Shown here in pieces: positions 28,211-36,341 of a stretch of DNA of 53,125 nt. Source of the stretch: an uncultured Prevotellaceae bacterium. Lineage in GTDB: Bacteria > Bacteroidota > Bacteroidia > Bacteroidales > Bacteroidaceae. Positions within the stretch are counted from its first letter, which is position 1. Every line of letters begins with the position of its first letter. The position numbers and the translations under genes are program-made. The stretch covers positions 1 to 53,125 of the forward strand of contig CAMWKZ010000014.1 of assembly GCA_947174945.1 (NCBI GenBank), written 5' to 3'. Below the pieces are notes generated by a model. That model was not told the origin of the DNA, ran no database searches, and saw nothing but the letters and a program-made list of their open reading frames with translations.

Positions 28211-28380
28211 GCATCAAGGTCGTCCGCAACTGGCTGAACCTCATCTTTATCATAGGTGCCATCGTAGGTATGCTGGTGTATTACAAGTATTCAAGAGAGA
28301 CGGGCATCTACATCATCCTTGCCTCCATGATGGTTAAGTTCACGGAGTCAGCCCTGAGAATGATTAAGAAAAATGATTAA
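28207..28380 (+). CDS. 57-residue membrane protein between DUF4468 and porin genes
   Basis: A small frame of 57 residues, MSIKVVRNWLNLIFIIGAIV then GMLVYYKYSRETGIYIILAS and a basic tail ending LRMIKKND. Two hydrophobic segments (about residues 10-26 and 33-45) suggest a two-pass inner-membrane protein. Its ATG overlaps the DUF4468 stop (ATGA), and its last 8 nt overlap the porin start. This double coupling argues that it is translated. It matches no family I recognise. Confidence 0.75.
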   Translation: MSIKVVRNWLNLIFIIGAIVGMLVYYKYSRETGIYIILASMMVKFTESALRMIKKND

Positions 28381-30742
28381 AAAACGATTCCTCTTATTCG
28401 CACTTACAGCCTGCACAGCATTGTCTATGCAGGCTCAAGTGTATAATGAAATGGATGCCGACGGCAACATCACCCAGCGCAACGAGCAGGGTGCGGGCAA
28501 CTTCAACCCTAACCGCCGCGACTCAACGAAGGCGGCCCATACGGAGGTACCCAAGGGTGTCTATGCCTGGACGGTAGACCGTCTGTTCGGCGACATCCGT
28601 CCTGCTGAGCTTGACACGATGCCGCACCTTTACCAGAACTCAATATACAACACGGGCGTCTTTGGCGAGTACAACACGGTGGGCAACAACTACACGGCTC
28701 GCCTGAACCGTATCTTCATTGACCGCAAGGACTTTGGCGAGTTCTTCTTCACCGATGCTTATGACTACACGACGAAACAGCCCGACGAGTTCTTGTTTCT
28801 GAATACGTTGTCGCCCTACACCAACATTAGTTACGACAACTGCGGCGACAAGCAGAATGGTGAAGACCATATCGACGCTAAGTTTGCCGTCAATGCCGGC
28901 AAGCGTCTGGGCATGGGCTTCGACCTCGACTATTACTATGCCCGGGGCTATTACCAGAACCAAGCCGCCTCGCATTTCCGTGCCTCATTGTATGGCACCT
29001 ACGTGGGCGACCGCTATCAAATGCACTTCTTAGGCTCTGCCTACCACCGCAAAACGGCTGAAAACGGAGGTATCGTTAATGACAACTACATAACGCACCC
29101 CGAGCTGGAGGCCACCCAATACTCGGAGGACGAGATACCCACTGTGCTCTCGCAGAACTGGAATCGTAACAATTCGCAGCACTTGTTCCTGTCGCACCGC
29201 TATAACATTGGCTTCTACCGCAAGGTGAAGATGACGGACGAGGAAATCAAGGCCCGCCAGTTTGCGCAGGCATCGGCCAAGAGCAAGCAAGAGCGTGAAG
29301 GCAGAGCGAACGGTGAGATGCGTGACGAAACGCTTGGGCGCAAGGGCAACGAGCGAGTAAACACCGAAGCACCAAAGGGACGGCCAGACAATGCGCTGGT
29401 GATGGGCAACGAGCCTGCAAAGGACAATTTGGCCGTTGAGGGTGACACCACACGCATCAAAGTGGCATCGCAGGAGCAAATGGACAGCCTGCTTGCCGAG
29501 CAAGCCAAGCAAGACTCCATCGACGCAACGATGAAGCGTGAGTACGTGCCCGTGACCAGCATCATCCATACGCTGGACGTAAACAACTACGACCGTATCT
29601 ACCAAGCATACATGACACCTGCCGACTATTATGCCGATACGTTTTACGATGCCGACTACAGGGGGGAGGCCAGCGGCGACGCCATCTACGACAAATATCA
29701 ATACACCACCGTTAAGAACACCTTCGGCCTGGCCTTGCTCGAAGGCTTCAATAAGTATATGAAGGCAGGCCTGAAGGGCTTTGTCAGCTACGAACTGCGC
29801 AACTACAAGATGCCAGCACTGATGGAGGGGGCCACTGACTACTATCTGGCCAAGTACACGGGGCACTGCCTGAGCGTGGGAGGCCAGCTGTCAAAGACAC
29901 AGGGCAAGGCATTCCATTTCAATCTGGCTGCCGAGTTGGGTGTGACGGGTATGGATGCAGGTTCACTGGCCATTGATTTCAATACCGACCTAAACTTCCG
30001 TCTATTGGGCGACACCGTCCGACTGGCAGCAAAGGCCTATTTCCATCGCAACGACCCCAGCTACTTTCACGATAACTTCATGTCGAAACACCTGAAATGG
30101 GCGCAGGAGCTCAACGCAGAAACGCGCACCCATATAGAGGGGCTCTTCACTTACGACAAGACAAACACCCAGCTGCGCATAGCCGTTGACGAGTTGCAGG
30201 ACTATGTGTATTACGGCATGAGCTATCAGACGACCGCCACAGGCCGCCAGCAGCTGACGGGCGGTGTCTATCAGGAGAGCGGCAACATCAACGTGTTGAC
30301 GGCTCAGCTGCGCCAGACGCTGACGATGGGCGTGCTGAACTGGGAGAACGTGCTGACCTATCAGAACTCGAGTAACAAGCAGGTGCTGCCTTTGCCAGAG
30401 CTAAACGTGTTTACCAACCTCTATTTAAAGTTCAAGATAGCGCGTGTGTTACTCGTCGAGTTAGGCAGTTGCGCCACGTTCTTCACCAAGTACGAGGCTC
30501 CCGACTACCTGCCGCAACTGAGCGTGTTTGCCGTTCAGCAGAATGCCGACAGCCGCGTGAAGTTAGGAGGCTATCCCTTTGTTGACGTGTACGCCAATAT
30601 GCACCTAAAGCGCGCCCGCTTCTTTGTGTCAATGAGCCACGTCAATGCCGGTTCGGGCAGCAAAGACTATTTCCTTGCTCCCCACTACCCCACCAACACG
30701 CGCATCCTGCGAATGGGCGTTAGCTGGAATTTCTATAACTAA
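28373..30742 (+). CDS. Putative outer-membrane porin
   Basis: A 789-residue protein with a signal peptide (MIKKRFLLFALTACTALSMQAQ) that resembles the Bacteroidetes 'putative porin' family. Beta-strand-like alternation with many aromatic residues runs through the mature part (GFDLDYYYARGYYQNQAASHF; FRASLYGTYVGDRYQMHF), and the last residue is Asn after an aromatic (VSWNFYN), as in outer-membrane barrels. A charged low-complexity linker covers about residues 290-390 (SAKSKQEREGRANGEMRDE). The passenger or solute is unknown. It is the third gene of the DUF4468 operon and is convergent with the HD hydrolase (overlap 4 nt). Confidence 0.82.
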   Translation: MIKKRFLLFALTACTALSMQAQVYNEMDADGNITQRNEQGAGNFNPNRRDSTKAAHTEVPKGVYAWTVDRLFGDIRPAELDTMPHLYQNSIYNTGVFGEYNTVGNNYTARLNRIFIDRKDFGEFFFTDAYDYTTKQPDEFLFLNTLSPYTNISYDNCGDKQNGEDHIDAKFAVNAGKRLGMGFDLDYYYARGYYQNQAASHFRASLYGTYVGDRYQMHFLGSAYHRKTAENGGIVNDNYITHPELEATQYSEDEIPTVLSQNWNRNNSQHLFLSHRYNIGFYRKVKMTDEEIKARQFAQASAKSKQEREGRANGEMRDETLGRKGNERVNTEAPKGRPDNALVMGNEPAKDNLAVEGDTTRIKVASQEQMDSLLAEQAKQDSIDATMKREYVPVTSIIHTLDVNNYDRIYQAYMTPADYYADTFYDADYRGEASGDAIYDKYQYTTVKNTFGLALLEGFNKYMKAGLKGFVSYELRNYKMPALMEGATDYYLAKYTGHCLSVGGQLSKTQGKAFHFNLAAELGVTGMDAGSLAIDFNTDLNFRLLGDTVRLAAKAYFHRNDPSYFHDNFMSKHLKWAQELNAETRTHIEGLFTYDKTNTQLRIAVDELQDYVYYGMSYQTTATGRQQLTGGVYQESGNINVLTAQLRQTLTMGVLNWENVLTYQNSSNKQVLPLPELNVFTNLYLKFKIARVLLVELGSCATFFTKYEAPDYLPQLSVFAVQQNADSRVKLGGYPFVDVYANMHLKRARFFVSMSHVNAGSGSKDYFLAPHYPTNTRILRMGVSWNFYN

Positions 30743-31374
30743 GGATTCTCTTCAGCGAAGATACGGTCGAAGACCTCGCGTAGCTTCTTCGGCTGGACAA
30801 TTAGCGAGCGCAGCTCATTGAGCTTGCGCTCGTTTTCTGACCCCTGAATCCACAGGCGTAGGTAGCCGTTGGTACTGTATTTATCGTCCATGTGCTGCAC
30901 TAACCGACGCCAGTGTCCTTCCTTGTCTAATTGCGGATAATTGGAAAGCCCGAACTGGATGGTACGCCGGATGACAATCTCAGGGTCGATGTCGCGGTCG
31001 GCCTCGGCTACAATCTTGCCATAGATGCTACGCGGAGCACGCGATGCCGATGCCCGATGGTCCTCTACGGCCTCTTTCATCAGTTTCAACTGCTCGGGCG
31101 AGAACCACCGCCTGAGCCGGGCATCCTGCATCAGAATCTTTCCGCTGGTAATATGGTGGATGGCCCGAGGCCCCGTCAGTCCGAGGTCGTGATAGGCGGC
31201 AATGGCGTAGGCCATGTCAAGGTCGGCACCCGTGCGGCGTGCCAAGTCGAGCGACGAGCGGATAACGCGCGTCACGTGCTCCATATTGTGCGCCTTGTCG
31301 AACTGTGCATACTGGGGCAATATCTGCGTCTCAATAAACTCAACCAAGTCGAGTGAGGGATTATTTGTCATCAT
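30739..31374 (-). CDS. HD-domain hydrolase
   Basis: A 211-residue protein with the HD-domain metal-binding pattern: FDKAHNMEHVTRV (first His), AAYHDLGLTG (the HD pair), VEDHRAS and the later Asp in VAEADRDIDPE. HD proteins are metal-dependent phosphohydrolases of nucleotides or related substrates; the substrate here is unknown. It starts with two consecutive ATGs (31374 and 31371). The start is 8 nt after its -7 box, so the mRNA is predicted to be near-leaderless. It shares a bidirectional promoter with menA. Confidence 0.88.
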   Translation of the reverse strand: MMTNNPSLDLVEFIETQILPQYAQFDKAHNMEHVTRVIRSSLDLARRTGADLDMAYAIAAYHDLGLTGPRAIHHITSGKILMQDARLRRWFSPEQLKLMKEAVEDHRASASRAPRSIYGKIVAEADRDIDPEIVIRRTIQFGLSNYPQLDKEGHWRRLVQHMDDKYSTNGYLRLWIQGSENERKLNELRSLIVQPKKLREVFDRIFAEENP

Positions 31375-31376
31375 AT

Positions 31377-31415
31377 CGCTTGCAAAGATAATATTTTTTC
31401 GTAATTTTGCAAGCG
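31377..31415. promoter_or_regulatory. Palindromic bidirectional promoter of the HD gene and menA
   Basis: CGCTTGCAAA (31377-31386) and its exact reverse complement TTTGCAAGCG (31406-31415) frame a 19-bp AT-rich centre. Reading right, CTTG (31379-31382), 19 nt and TAATTTTG (31402-31409) drive menA. Reading left, CTTG (31410-31413), 19 nt and TATCTTTG (31383-31390) drive the HD gene. Each promoter's -33 lies within the other's -7/start region, so only one polymerase can occupy the site at a time. Both start codons lie 8 nt beyond their -7 box. Confidence 0.8.
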
Positions 31416-31417
31416 TT

Positions 31418-32329
31418 ATGGACGAAAATTATGTAAAACAGGATTCGTTACGGGCATGGCTGCTGGCTGCAAGGCCCAAGACGCTGACGGGAGCACTGGT
31501 GCCCGTCATGATAGGGCTGGCGCTGGCGTGGACGGATGCCAGCGAGTATGGCGACGACGTGTTCTCGTGGACGGCTGCTGCGCTGTGCGTGGCCTTTGCC
31601 ATGCTGATGCAGGTAGATGCCAACTTCGTGAACGACTTTTTCGACTACGCTCGGGGCAACGACGACGCAGCGACCCGACTGGGGCCTTTGCGCGCCTGTA
31701 CGCAGGGCTGGGTCAAGATTGAGTCGATGAAGCGGGCTATTGCGTCGACCACCATTGCCGCCTGCATTGTAGGGCTGCCGTTGGTGTATTACGGCGGCTT
31801 GGAGATGCTATTAGTTGGGCTACTGTGCGTGGTGTTCTGCTTTCTCTATACCACCCACCTCTCTTATATAGGCATGGGCGACGCGCTGGTGCTGGTGTTC
31901 TTTGGCGTGGTGCCTGTAACGGTCACCTACTATGTGCAGTTGCACACGTGTACGTGGCAGGTGTTCTGGGCCTCCGTAGCCTGCGGACTGGTGATTGACG
32001 GGCTGCTGGTGGTGAACAACTACCGCGACCGCGACAACGACAGCCGCGACGGCAAGCGGACGCTGGTGGTGCAAATCGGGACGACGGCTGCCGAGTGGCT
32101 GTATCTGTCACTGGGCGTGGTGGCCGTGCTTTTAGGTGTGGTATTCTGGCTTTATGGCCATGTGCTGGCCTTCGTGCTGCCCTTCCTTTACCTGCTGCTC
32201 CACCTGTTTACGTGGCTTAAAATGCGGCGCATCAATCACGGGCGGGCATTGAACGAATGTCTGGGCGAGACGGCTCGCAACATGCTGGTCTACGGCCTTT
32301 GCGTAGCCTTGGGGCTGCTGCTCATCTGA
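31418..32329 (+). CDS. menA: 1,4-dihydroxy-2-naphthoate polyprenyltransferase
   Basis: MenA attaches the prenyl tail to dihydroxynaphthoate in menaquinone synthesis. The 303-residue protein has the UbiA fold: first Asp-rich motif NDFFDYARGNDDAATRLGP and second motif NNYRDRDNDSRDGKRTL. About eight or nine transmembrane segments follow the usual pattern, and ARPKTLTGALVPV near the start is typical. The frame is open to 31214, but that lies in the HD gene; the ATG at 31418 is 8 nt beyond its -7 box. Together with menG (35593) it supports menaquinone-based anaerobic respiration. Confidence 0.95.
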   Translation: MDENYVKQDSLRAWLLAARPKTLTGALVPVMIGLALAWTDASEYGDDVFSWTAAALCVAFAMLMQVDANFVNDFFDYARGNDDAATRLGPLRACTQGWVKIESMKRAIASTTIAACIVGLPLVYYGGLEMLLVGLLCVVFCFLYTTHLSYIGMGDALVLVFFGVVPVTVTYYVQLHTCTWQVFWASVACGLVIDGLLVVNNYRDRDNDSRDGKRTLVVQIGTTAAEWLYLSLGVVAVLLGVVFWLYGHVLAFVLPFLYLLLHLFTWLKMRRINHGRALNECLGETARNMLVYGLCVALGLLLI

Positions 32330-32477
32330 AATAGAACCAGTAGACGGCGGCAGCTATGCCGACGAGCACGAGCGTGAAGATGCTCTTTATAAGGCACGAA
32401 GCCATCTTCTTGACCACCACGAAGCCGATGACAATCAGTGCCAGCAGGGCAATATAATAGGTAATGTCCGATTCCAT
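32322..32477 (-). CDS. 51-residue membrane protein convergent with menA
   Basis: A frame of 51 residues, MESDITYYIALLALIVIGFV then VVKKMASCLIKSIFTLVLVG and AAVYWFYFR. Two hydrophobic helices are separated by a short basic segment with one Cys (KKMASCLIK). Its stop overlaps the last 8 nt of menA on the other strand, and it starts 10 nt after the RluA gene's stop, so it can be co-transcribed with that gene. I have a faint impression of similar tiny proteins in other Bacteroidales but cannot name a family. Confidence 0.62.
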   Translation of the reverse strand: MESDITYYIALLALIVIGFVVVKKMASCLIKSIFTLVLVGIAAAVYWFYFR

Positions 32478-32487
32478 ACACTTTCAA

Positions 32488-33378
32488 CTACTTAAACAAG
32501 TGTCGGAAGGCTGCCGGAACGGTGGTCTCAAACTCCATTGGCTGCCGCGTAACGGGATGGTAGAAGCATAGCAGCCATGCGTGCAGACAAAGGCGGTGCA
32601 GCGGGTCGTCGCCATTGCCGTACTTCGTGTCGCCGCAGACGGGATGCCCCATGTCGGCAGCGTGCACGCGAATCTGGTTCTTGCGCCCCGTCTCCAGCTT
32701 GAACTCTACCAGCGAATGGTCGGTGGTGCGCTCCATGACGTGGAAATGAGTGATGGCCAGTTTGCCCCCATTATCAACGGGCGACGAGTAGGTGACATAC
32801 GCCTTGTTGTCCTTCAGCCAGTTCTGAATGGTGCCCTCGTCCTGCTCCATCTCGCCAGAGAGCACGGCCACGTAGCGACGGTCGTAGACTATCTGGTGCC
32901 AGTTGTGCTCCAGTATCTGCTCCGTGTCAATGTCCTTGGCATAGACCATCAGCCCCGAGGTGTCGCGGTCCAGCCGATGCACCACGTGTGCGCGGCATTT
33001 CTGGTGCGACTTGCGGAAATAGTCGTCGAGCACCGTTTTCACGTTGAGCGACGAGTGGCCTGCCGCCATCGACAGGATGCCTGGCTGCTTCTCCACCACT
33101 ATCAGCCATCTGTCTTCGTACACGATGCGCACATAGCGGCTCTTAAACGGCTGCTGGTTGCGCTTGGTCTTGCTCACGGCCACCTTCATGCCGGGCTGCA
33201 GCATATAGTCAAACTGTGTCACCGTCTTGCCGTTCACGCGGATGCCCTGCCCTTGCAGCGTCTGCTTGATTTTGGTGCGCGTCTGCTGTACGTGGCTCAG
33301 CAGAAATTCCAGCAACGGCTGTTCCTCCGTCACCTCGTAGTGTTCGTATTCTCCCTGTTGGTTTGCATTGTATCTCAT
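32488..33378 (-). CDS. RluA-family pseudouridine synthase
   Basis: A 296-residue RNA pseudouridine synthase. An S4-like RNA-binding domain comes first (about residues 20-80: LLEFLLSHVQQTRTKIKQTL), then the catalytic domain with the HRLDRDTSG motif carrying the catalytic Asp (near 137). Other family segments are RYVAVLSG, GRKNQIRVH and LCLHAWLL. Whether it modifies 23S rRNA or tRNA cannot be decided. An upstream in-frame TTG at 33390 lies inside the -7 box, so the ATG at 33378 is the start. The perfect promoter leaves almost no leader. Confidence 0.92.
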   Translation of the reverse strand: MRYNANQQGEYEHYEVTEEQPLLEFLLSHVQQTRTKIKQTLQGQGIRVNGKTVTQFDYMLQPGMKVAVSKTKRNQQPFKSRYVRIVYEDRWLIVVEKQPGILSMAAGHSSLNVKTVLDDYFRKSHQKCRAHVVHRLDRDTSGLMVYAKDIDTEQILEHNWHQIVYDRRYVAVLSGEMEQDEGTIQNWLKDNKAYVTYSSPVDNGGKLAITHFHVMERTTDHSLVEFKLETGRKNQIRVHAADMGHPVCGDTKYGNGDDPLHRLCLHAWLLCFYHPVTRQPMEFETTVPAAFRHLFK

Positions 33379-33387
33379 AACTGAATG

Positions 33388-33419
33388 CAAAGATACGAGA
33401 TTTTCCCGATACAGCCAAA
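33388..33419 (-). promoter_or_regulatory. Consensus promoter of the RluA-family gene, 9 nt from its ATG
   Basis: On the minus strand TTTG (33416-33419), exactly 20 nt, then TATCTTTG (33388-33395). The ATG begins 9 nt after the box. This is the clearest case of a consensus promoter firing an mRNA with essentially no 5' leader. Confidence 0.85.
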
Positions 33420-33440
33420 TGTTTCAGGCGAAATCCCCAC

Positions 33441-33462
33441 CCCGAGCTGGGCAAGGCTCGGG
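33441..33462. repeat. Hairpin CCCGAGC/GCTCGGG next to array B
   Basis: CCCGAGC (33441-33447) and GCTCGGG (33456-33462) pair around the loop TGGGCAAG. It runs directly into the first unit of the 22-bp array and lies in the RluA/phoH intergenic gap. Confidence 0.6.
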
Positions 33463-33463
33463 A

Positions 33464-33573
33464 AAGAACCGTTCTTTCCCGTGGTAAGAGCCGTTCTTTC
33501 CGGCAGTAAGAACCGTTCTTTCCAACGGTAGCCCCCGTTCTTTCACCGAGTAGCCCCCGTTCTTTCACCCTGT
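33464..33573. repeat. 22-bp tandem array B (5 units)
   Basis: Five adjacent 22-bp units start at 33464, 33486, 33508, 33530 and 33552. All keep CCGTTCTTTC; the first three also begin AAGA. The first unit sits in a perfect palindrome, arms CGGGAAAGAAC (33459-33469) and GTTCTTTCCCG (33471-33481) around one C. The array lies between the divergent promoters of the RluA gene and phoH, ending 24 nt before the phoH -33. Confidence 0.9.
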
Positions 33574-33596
33574 ATGCAAATTAAAGAGCAGGTGCG

Positions 33597-33628
33597 CTTG
33601 GCGGTTTCAAAAATGTTTTGTACCTTTG
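33597..33628 (+). promoter_or_regulatory. Promoter of the phoH-pyrF operon
   Basis: CTTG (33597-33600), a 20-nt spacer and TACCTTTG (33621-33628). It lies inside the longest possible phoH frame, which shows that the longer start (33574) is wrong. It should drive the nine genes up to the terminator at 42004-42040. Confidence 0.8.
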
Positions 33629-33654
33629 CAAAGTTTTTAAGACACACGTACATT

Positions 33655-34635
33655 TTGATAGAGAAGCATATAGTATTAGAGGACATCGACCCCGTGATGT
33701 TCTATGGAATAGGAAATCAGCACCTGCAGATGCTGCGGGCACTGTATCCGAAATTGCGCATCGTGGCGCGCGACAACGTCATCCGGGTGCTGGGCGACGA
33801 GGAACAGCTGGCCGCCTTCGAGGAAGCGTCCGAGCGTATGCGCCAGCACGTGCTACGCTTCAACGCACTGAAGGAGGAAGACATACTGGACATCGTGAAG
33901 GGCCACCGCACGAAAGACGAGGTGCCCGACGGCGTGGTGTGCTACTCCATGTCGGGGCGCGCCATCAAAGCCCGCTCCGAGAACCAGCAGCGGCTCATCG
34001 ACGCATACAACGAGAACGACATGGTGTTTGCCGTAGGGCCTGCCGGAACGGGCAAGACCTACCTGTCGATAGCACTGGCCGTAAAGGCACTGAAGGAAAA
34101 GACCGTCAAGCGCATCATCCTGTCGCGCCCAGCCGTCGAGGCTGGCGAAAAGCTGGGTTTCCTGCCCGGCGACATGAAGGACAAGATTGACCCCTACCTG
34201 CAACCGCTGTACGACGCGCTGGAAGACATGCTACCGCAGGTAAAGCTGCAGGACATGCTCGAGAAGCATATCATCCAGATAGCACCGCTCGCCTTCATGC
34301 GCGGACGCACTTTGAGCGACGCAGTGGTCATACTGGACGAGGCGCAGAACACCACCCCCCAGCAATTGCGTATGTTCCTGACGCGCATGGGCTGGAACAC
34401 GAAGATGCTCATTACGGGCGACATGACGCAAATAGACCTGCCACGCTCGCAGAAGTCGGGACTTGTCGAGGCGCTCCAGATACTGAGCGGCATCGAGGGG
34501 ATTGGCGTGGTGGAGCTCGGTCGCAAGGACATTGTGCGTCACAAGCTCGTCACACGCATCGTCAACGCTTATGAGAAATTTGACAAAAACAGTAATAATG
34601 ATGAAAGCATTAACAACTACAGACTTCCACTTTGA
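33655..34635 (+). CDS. phoH: PhoH-family P-loop ATPase
   Basis: A PhoH-like ATPase (YbeZ group), linked in other bacteria to ribosome maturation and RNA metabolism. About 326 residues. The P-loop is [14 protein letters not shown] (near residue 128), followed by [21 protein letters not shown], Walker [11 protein letters not shown] and [12 protein letters not shown]-like small domain precedes the ATPase part. The frame opens at 33574, but that start lies upstream of the promoter. The TTG at 33655 ([13 protein letters not shown] follows) is the best start after it; no ATG is available before Met43 of the long frame. It overlaps purC by 35 nt. Confidence 0.9.
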   Translation: MIEKHIVLEDIDPVMFYGIGNQHLQMLRALYPKLRIVARDNVIRVLGDEEQLAAFEEASERMRQHVLRFNALKEEDILDIVKGHRTKDEVPDGVVCYSMSGRAIKARSENQQRLIDAYNENDMVFAVGPAGTGKTYLSIALAVKALKEKTVKRIILSRPAVEAGEKLGFLPGDMKDKIDPYLQPLYDALEDMLPQVKLQDMLEKHIIQIAPLAFMRGRTLSDAVVILDEAQNTTPQQLRMFLTRMGWNTKMLITGDMTQIDLPRSQKSGLVEALQILSGIEGIGVVELGRKDIVRHKLVTRIVNAYEKFDKNSNNDESINNYRLPL

Positions 34636-35551
34636 GAGGCAAAAGAGTGTGTATCACGGCAAAGTTCGTGACGTGTACAACATCAACGACGACCTGATGG
34701 TCATGGTGGCTACCGACCGTATATCGGCCTTCGACGTCATCCTGCCCAAGGGCATCCCCTTCAAGGGGCAGGTGCTCAACCAGATAGCCGCCAAGTTCCT
34801 TGACGCTACGAGCGACATTTGCCCCAACTGGAAACTGGCCACGCCAGACCCAATGGTGACCGTTGGACTGAAGTGCGAGGGATTCCGTGTCGAGATGATT
34901 ATCCGCTCCATCCTGACGGGCTCTGCATGGCGCGAGTACAAGAACGGCTGTCGCGAGCTGTGCGGTGTTAAGTTGCCCGACGGCATGAAGGAGAACGAGC
35001 GGTTCCCCGAGCCCATCATCACGCCGACCACCAAGGCCGACGAGGGACACGACCTGAACATCTCGCGCGAGGAGATTATCGCTCAGGGCATCGTATCGGA
35101 GGAAGACTACAAAGTGATGGAGGACTACACGCGGAAACTCTTTAAGCGTGGTCAGATGATAGCTGAGAAGCAGGGACTTATCCTCGTAGACACCAAGTAC
35201 GAGTTTGGCAAGCGCGACGGCAAGGTGTACCTCATTGACGAGATTCACACGCCCGACTCCAGCCGCTACTTCTACGCCGAAGGCTACGAAGAAAAGCTGG
35301 CCAAGGGCGAACCCCAGCGTCAGCTGTCGAAGGAGTTCGTGCGCCAGTGGCTCATTGAGCACGACTTCATGAACGAACCCGGACAGGTGATGCCCGAAAT
35401 CACTGACGAGTATGCCAAGAGCGTGTCCGACCGATACATCGAACTCTACGAGCACATTATCGGCGAGCGTTTCGAGAAGGTGACCGACGACGACGATATT
35501 GCCCAGCGCATCGAGCGTAACGTCAGCGAGTACCTCGCCTCTCGCAAGTAA
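34601..35551 (+). CDS. purC: SAICAR synthetase (PurC)
   Basis: PurC joins aspartate to CAIR in purine synthesis. The 316-residue length and sequence match the longer SAICAR synthetase form: YHGKVRDVY near the N-terminus, [19 protein letters not shown], then the later LVDTKYEFG and [19 protein letters not shown] at 34598-34603 offers two adjacent starts; MKALTTTDF is taken. Its start overlaps the end of phoH by 35 nt in a different frame, which couples the two. Confidence 0.95.
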   Translation: MKALTTTDFHFERQKSVYHGKVRDVYNINDDLMVMVATDRISAFDVILPKGIPFKGQVLNQIAAKFLDATSDICPNWKLATPDPMVTVGLKCEGFRVEMIIRSILTGSAWREYKNGCRELCGVKLPDGMKENERFPEPIITPTTKADEGHDLNISREEIIAQGIVSEEDYKVMEDYTRKLFKRGQMIAEKQGLILVDTKYEFGKRDGKVYLIDEIHTPDSSRYFYAEGYEEKLAKGEPQRQLSKEFVRQWLIEHDFMNEPGQVMPEITDEYAKSVSDRYIELYEHIIGERFEKVTDDDDIAQRIERNVSEYLASRK

Positions 35552-35566
35552 TCCGTCCAGTATGTG

Positions 35567-35582
35567 GCGCATCCTGCGCAAC
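35567..35582 (+). repeat. Small GCGCA...TGCGC hairpin before menG
   Basis: GCGCATCCTGCGCAAC, with arms GCGCA and TGCGC around TCC, lies 10 nt before the menG ATG. A near-identical 16-mer (14 of 16 bases) sits before purM at 38876. The two mark the only sizeable gaps inside the operon. Confidence 0.5.
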
Positions 35583-35592
35583 CATTAACGAT

Positions 35593-36324
35593 ATGTACCA
35601 GCAAGAGACCATCAAGCCCTATAACAGCGGCGACAAAGCTACGCAGGTGGAGCAGATGTTTGACAACATCGCTCCCGCCTACGACACGCTGAACCACCGC
35701 CTGTCGTGGAACATCGACCGCGGATGGCGGCGCAAGGCCATAGGCCAACTGGCACCCTACCGTCCGCAGGTCATGCTCGACATTGCCACGGGCACGGGCG
35801 ACTTTGCCCTGCTGGCTGCCGAGCTACTGCAACCGCAGCGGCTCATCGGGGCTGACATCTCGGAAGGCATGATGAACATCGGACGGCAGAAGGTGGCGCA
35901 AAGGGGATTGCAGCACATTATCTCCTTCGAAAAGGAGGACTGCACCCGCCTCTCCTACCCCGACGGTACTTTCGATGCCGTGACGGCAGCCTTCGGCATA
36001 CGCAACTTTGCCGACCTCGACAAGGGGCTGAGCGAGATGTGCCGCGTGCTGAAAAAGGGCGGCCACCTAAGCATTGTTGAACTGACCACACCCGTCACGT
36101 TCCCCATGCGCCAGCTGTTCCATGTCTACTCTCACACGGTGCTGCCTGTCTACGGGCGACTTATCTCCCACGACGGCAGCGCCTATTCTTATCTCACCAA
36201 GACCATCGAGGCTTTCCCGCAAGGCGAGCGCATGGTGGACATCCTGCGCAAGGCTGGGTTCTCGGAGGCTTCGTTCAAGCGGCTCACTTTCGGCATCTGC
36301 ACCATGTATTTCGCAACCAAATAA
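35593..36324 (+). CDS. menG: Demethylmenaquinone methyltransferase
   Basis: MenG/UbiE performs the last methylation of menaquinone. The 243-residue protein has the AdoMet-binding motif [17 protein letters not shown] (near residue 57) and the family signatures [17 protein letters not shown] near the start and [17 protein letters not shown], then [14 protein letters not shown] at the end. It partners functionally with menA at 31418, although the two are in different transcripts here. Forty-one nt separate it from purC. Confidence 0.95.
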   Translation: MYQQETIKPYNSGDKATQVEQMFDNIAPAYDTLNHRLSWNIDRGWRRKAIGQLAPYRPQVMLDIATGTGDFALLAAELLQPQRLIGADISEGMMNIGRQKVAQRGLQHIISFEKEDCTRLSYPDGTFDAVTAAFGIRNFADLDKGLSEMCRVLKKGGHLSIVELTTPVTFPMRQLFHVYSHTVLPVYGRLISHDGSAYSYLTKTIEAFPQGERMVDILRKAGFSEASFKRLTFGICTMYFATK

Positions 36325-36341
36325 AAACAAACCTGACGATT

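Noticed and set aside
33464..33573. Possible CRISPR array at array B
   Set aside because: Units are directly adjacent, without unique spacers.
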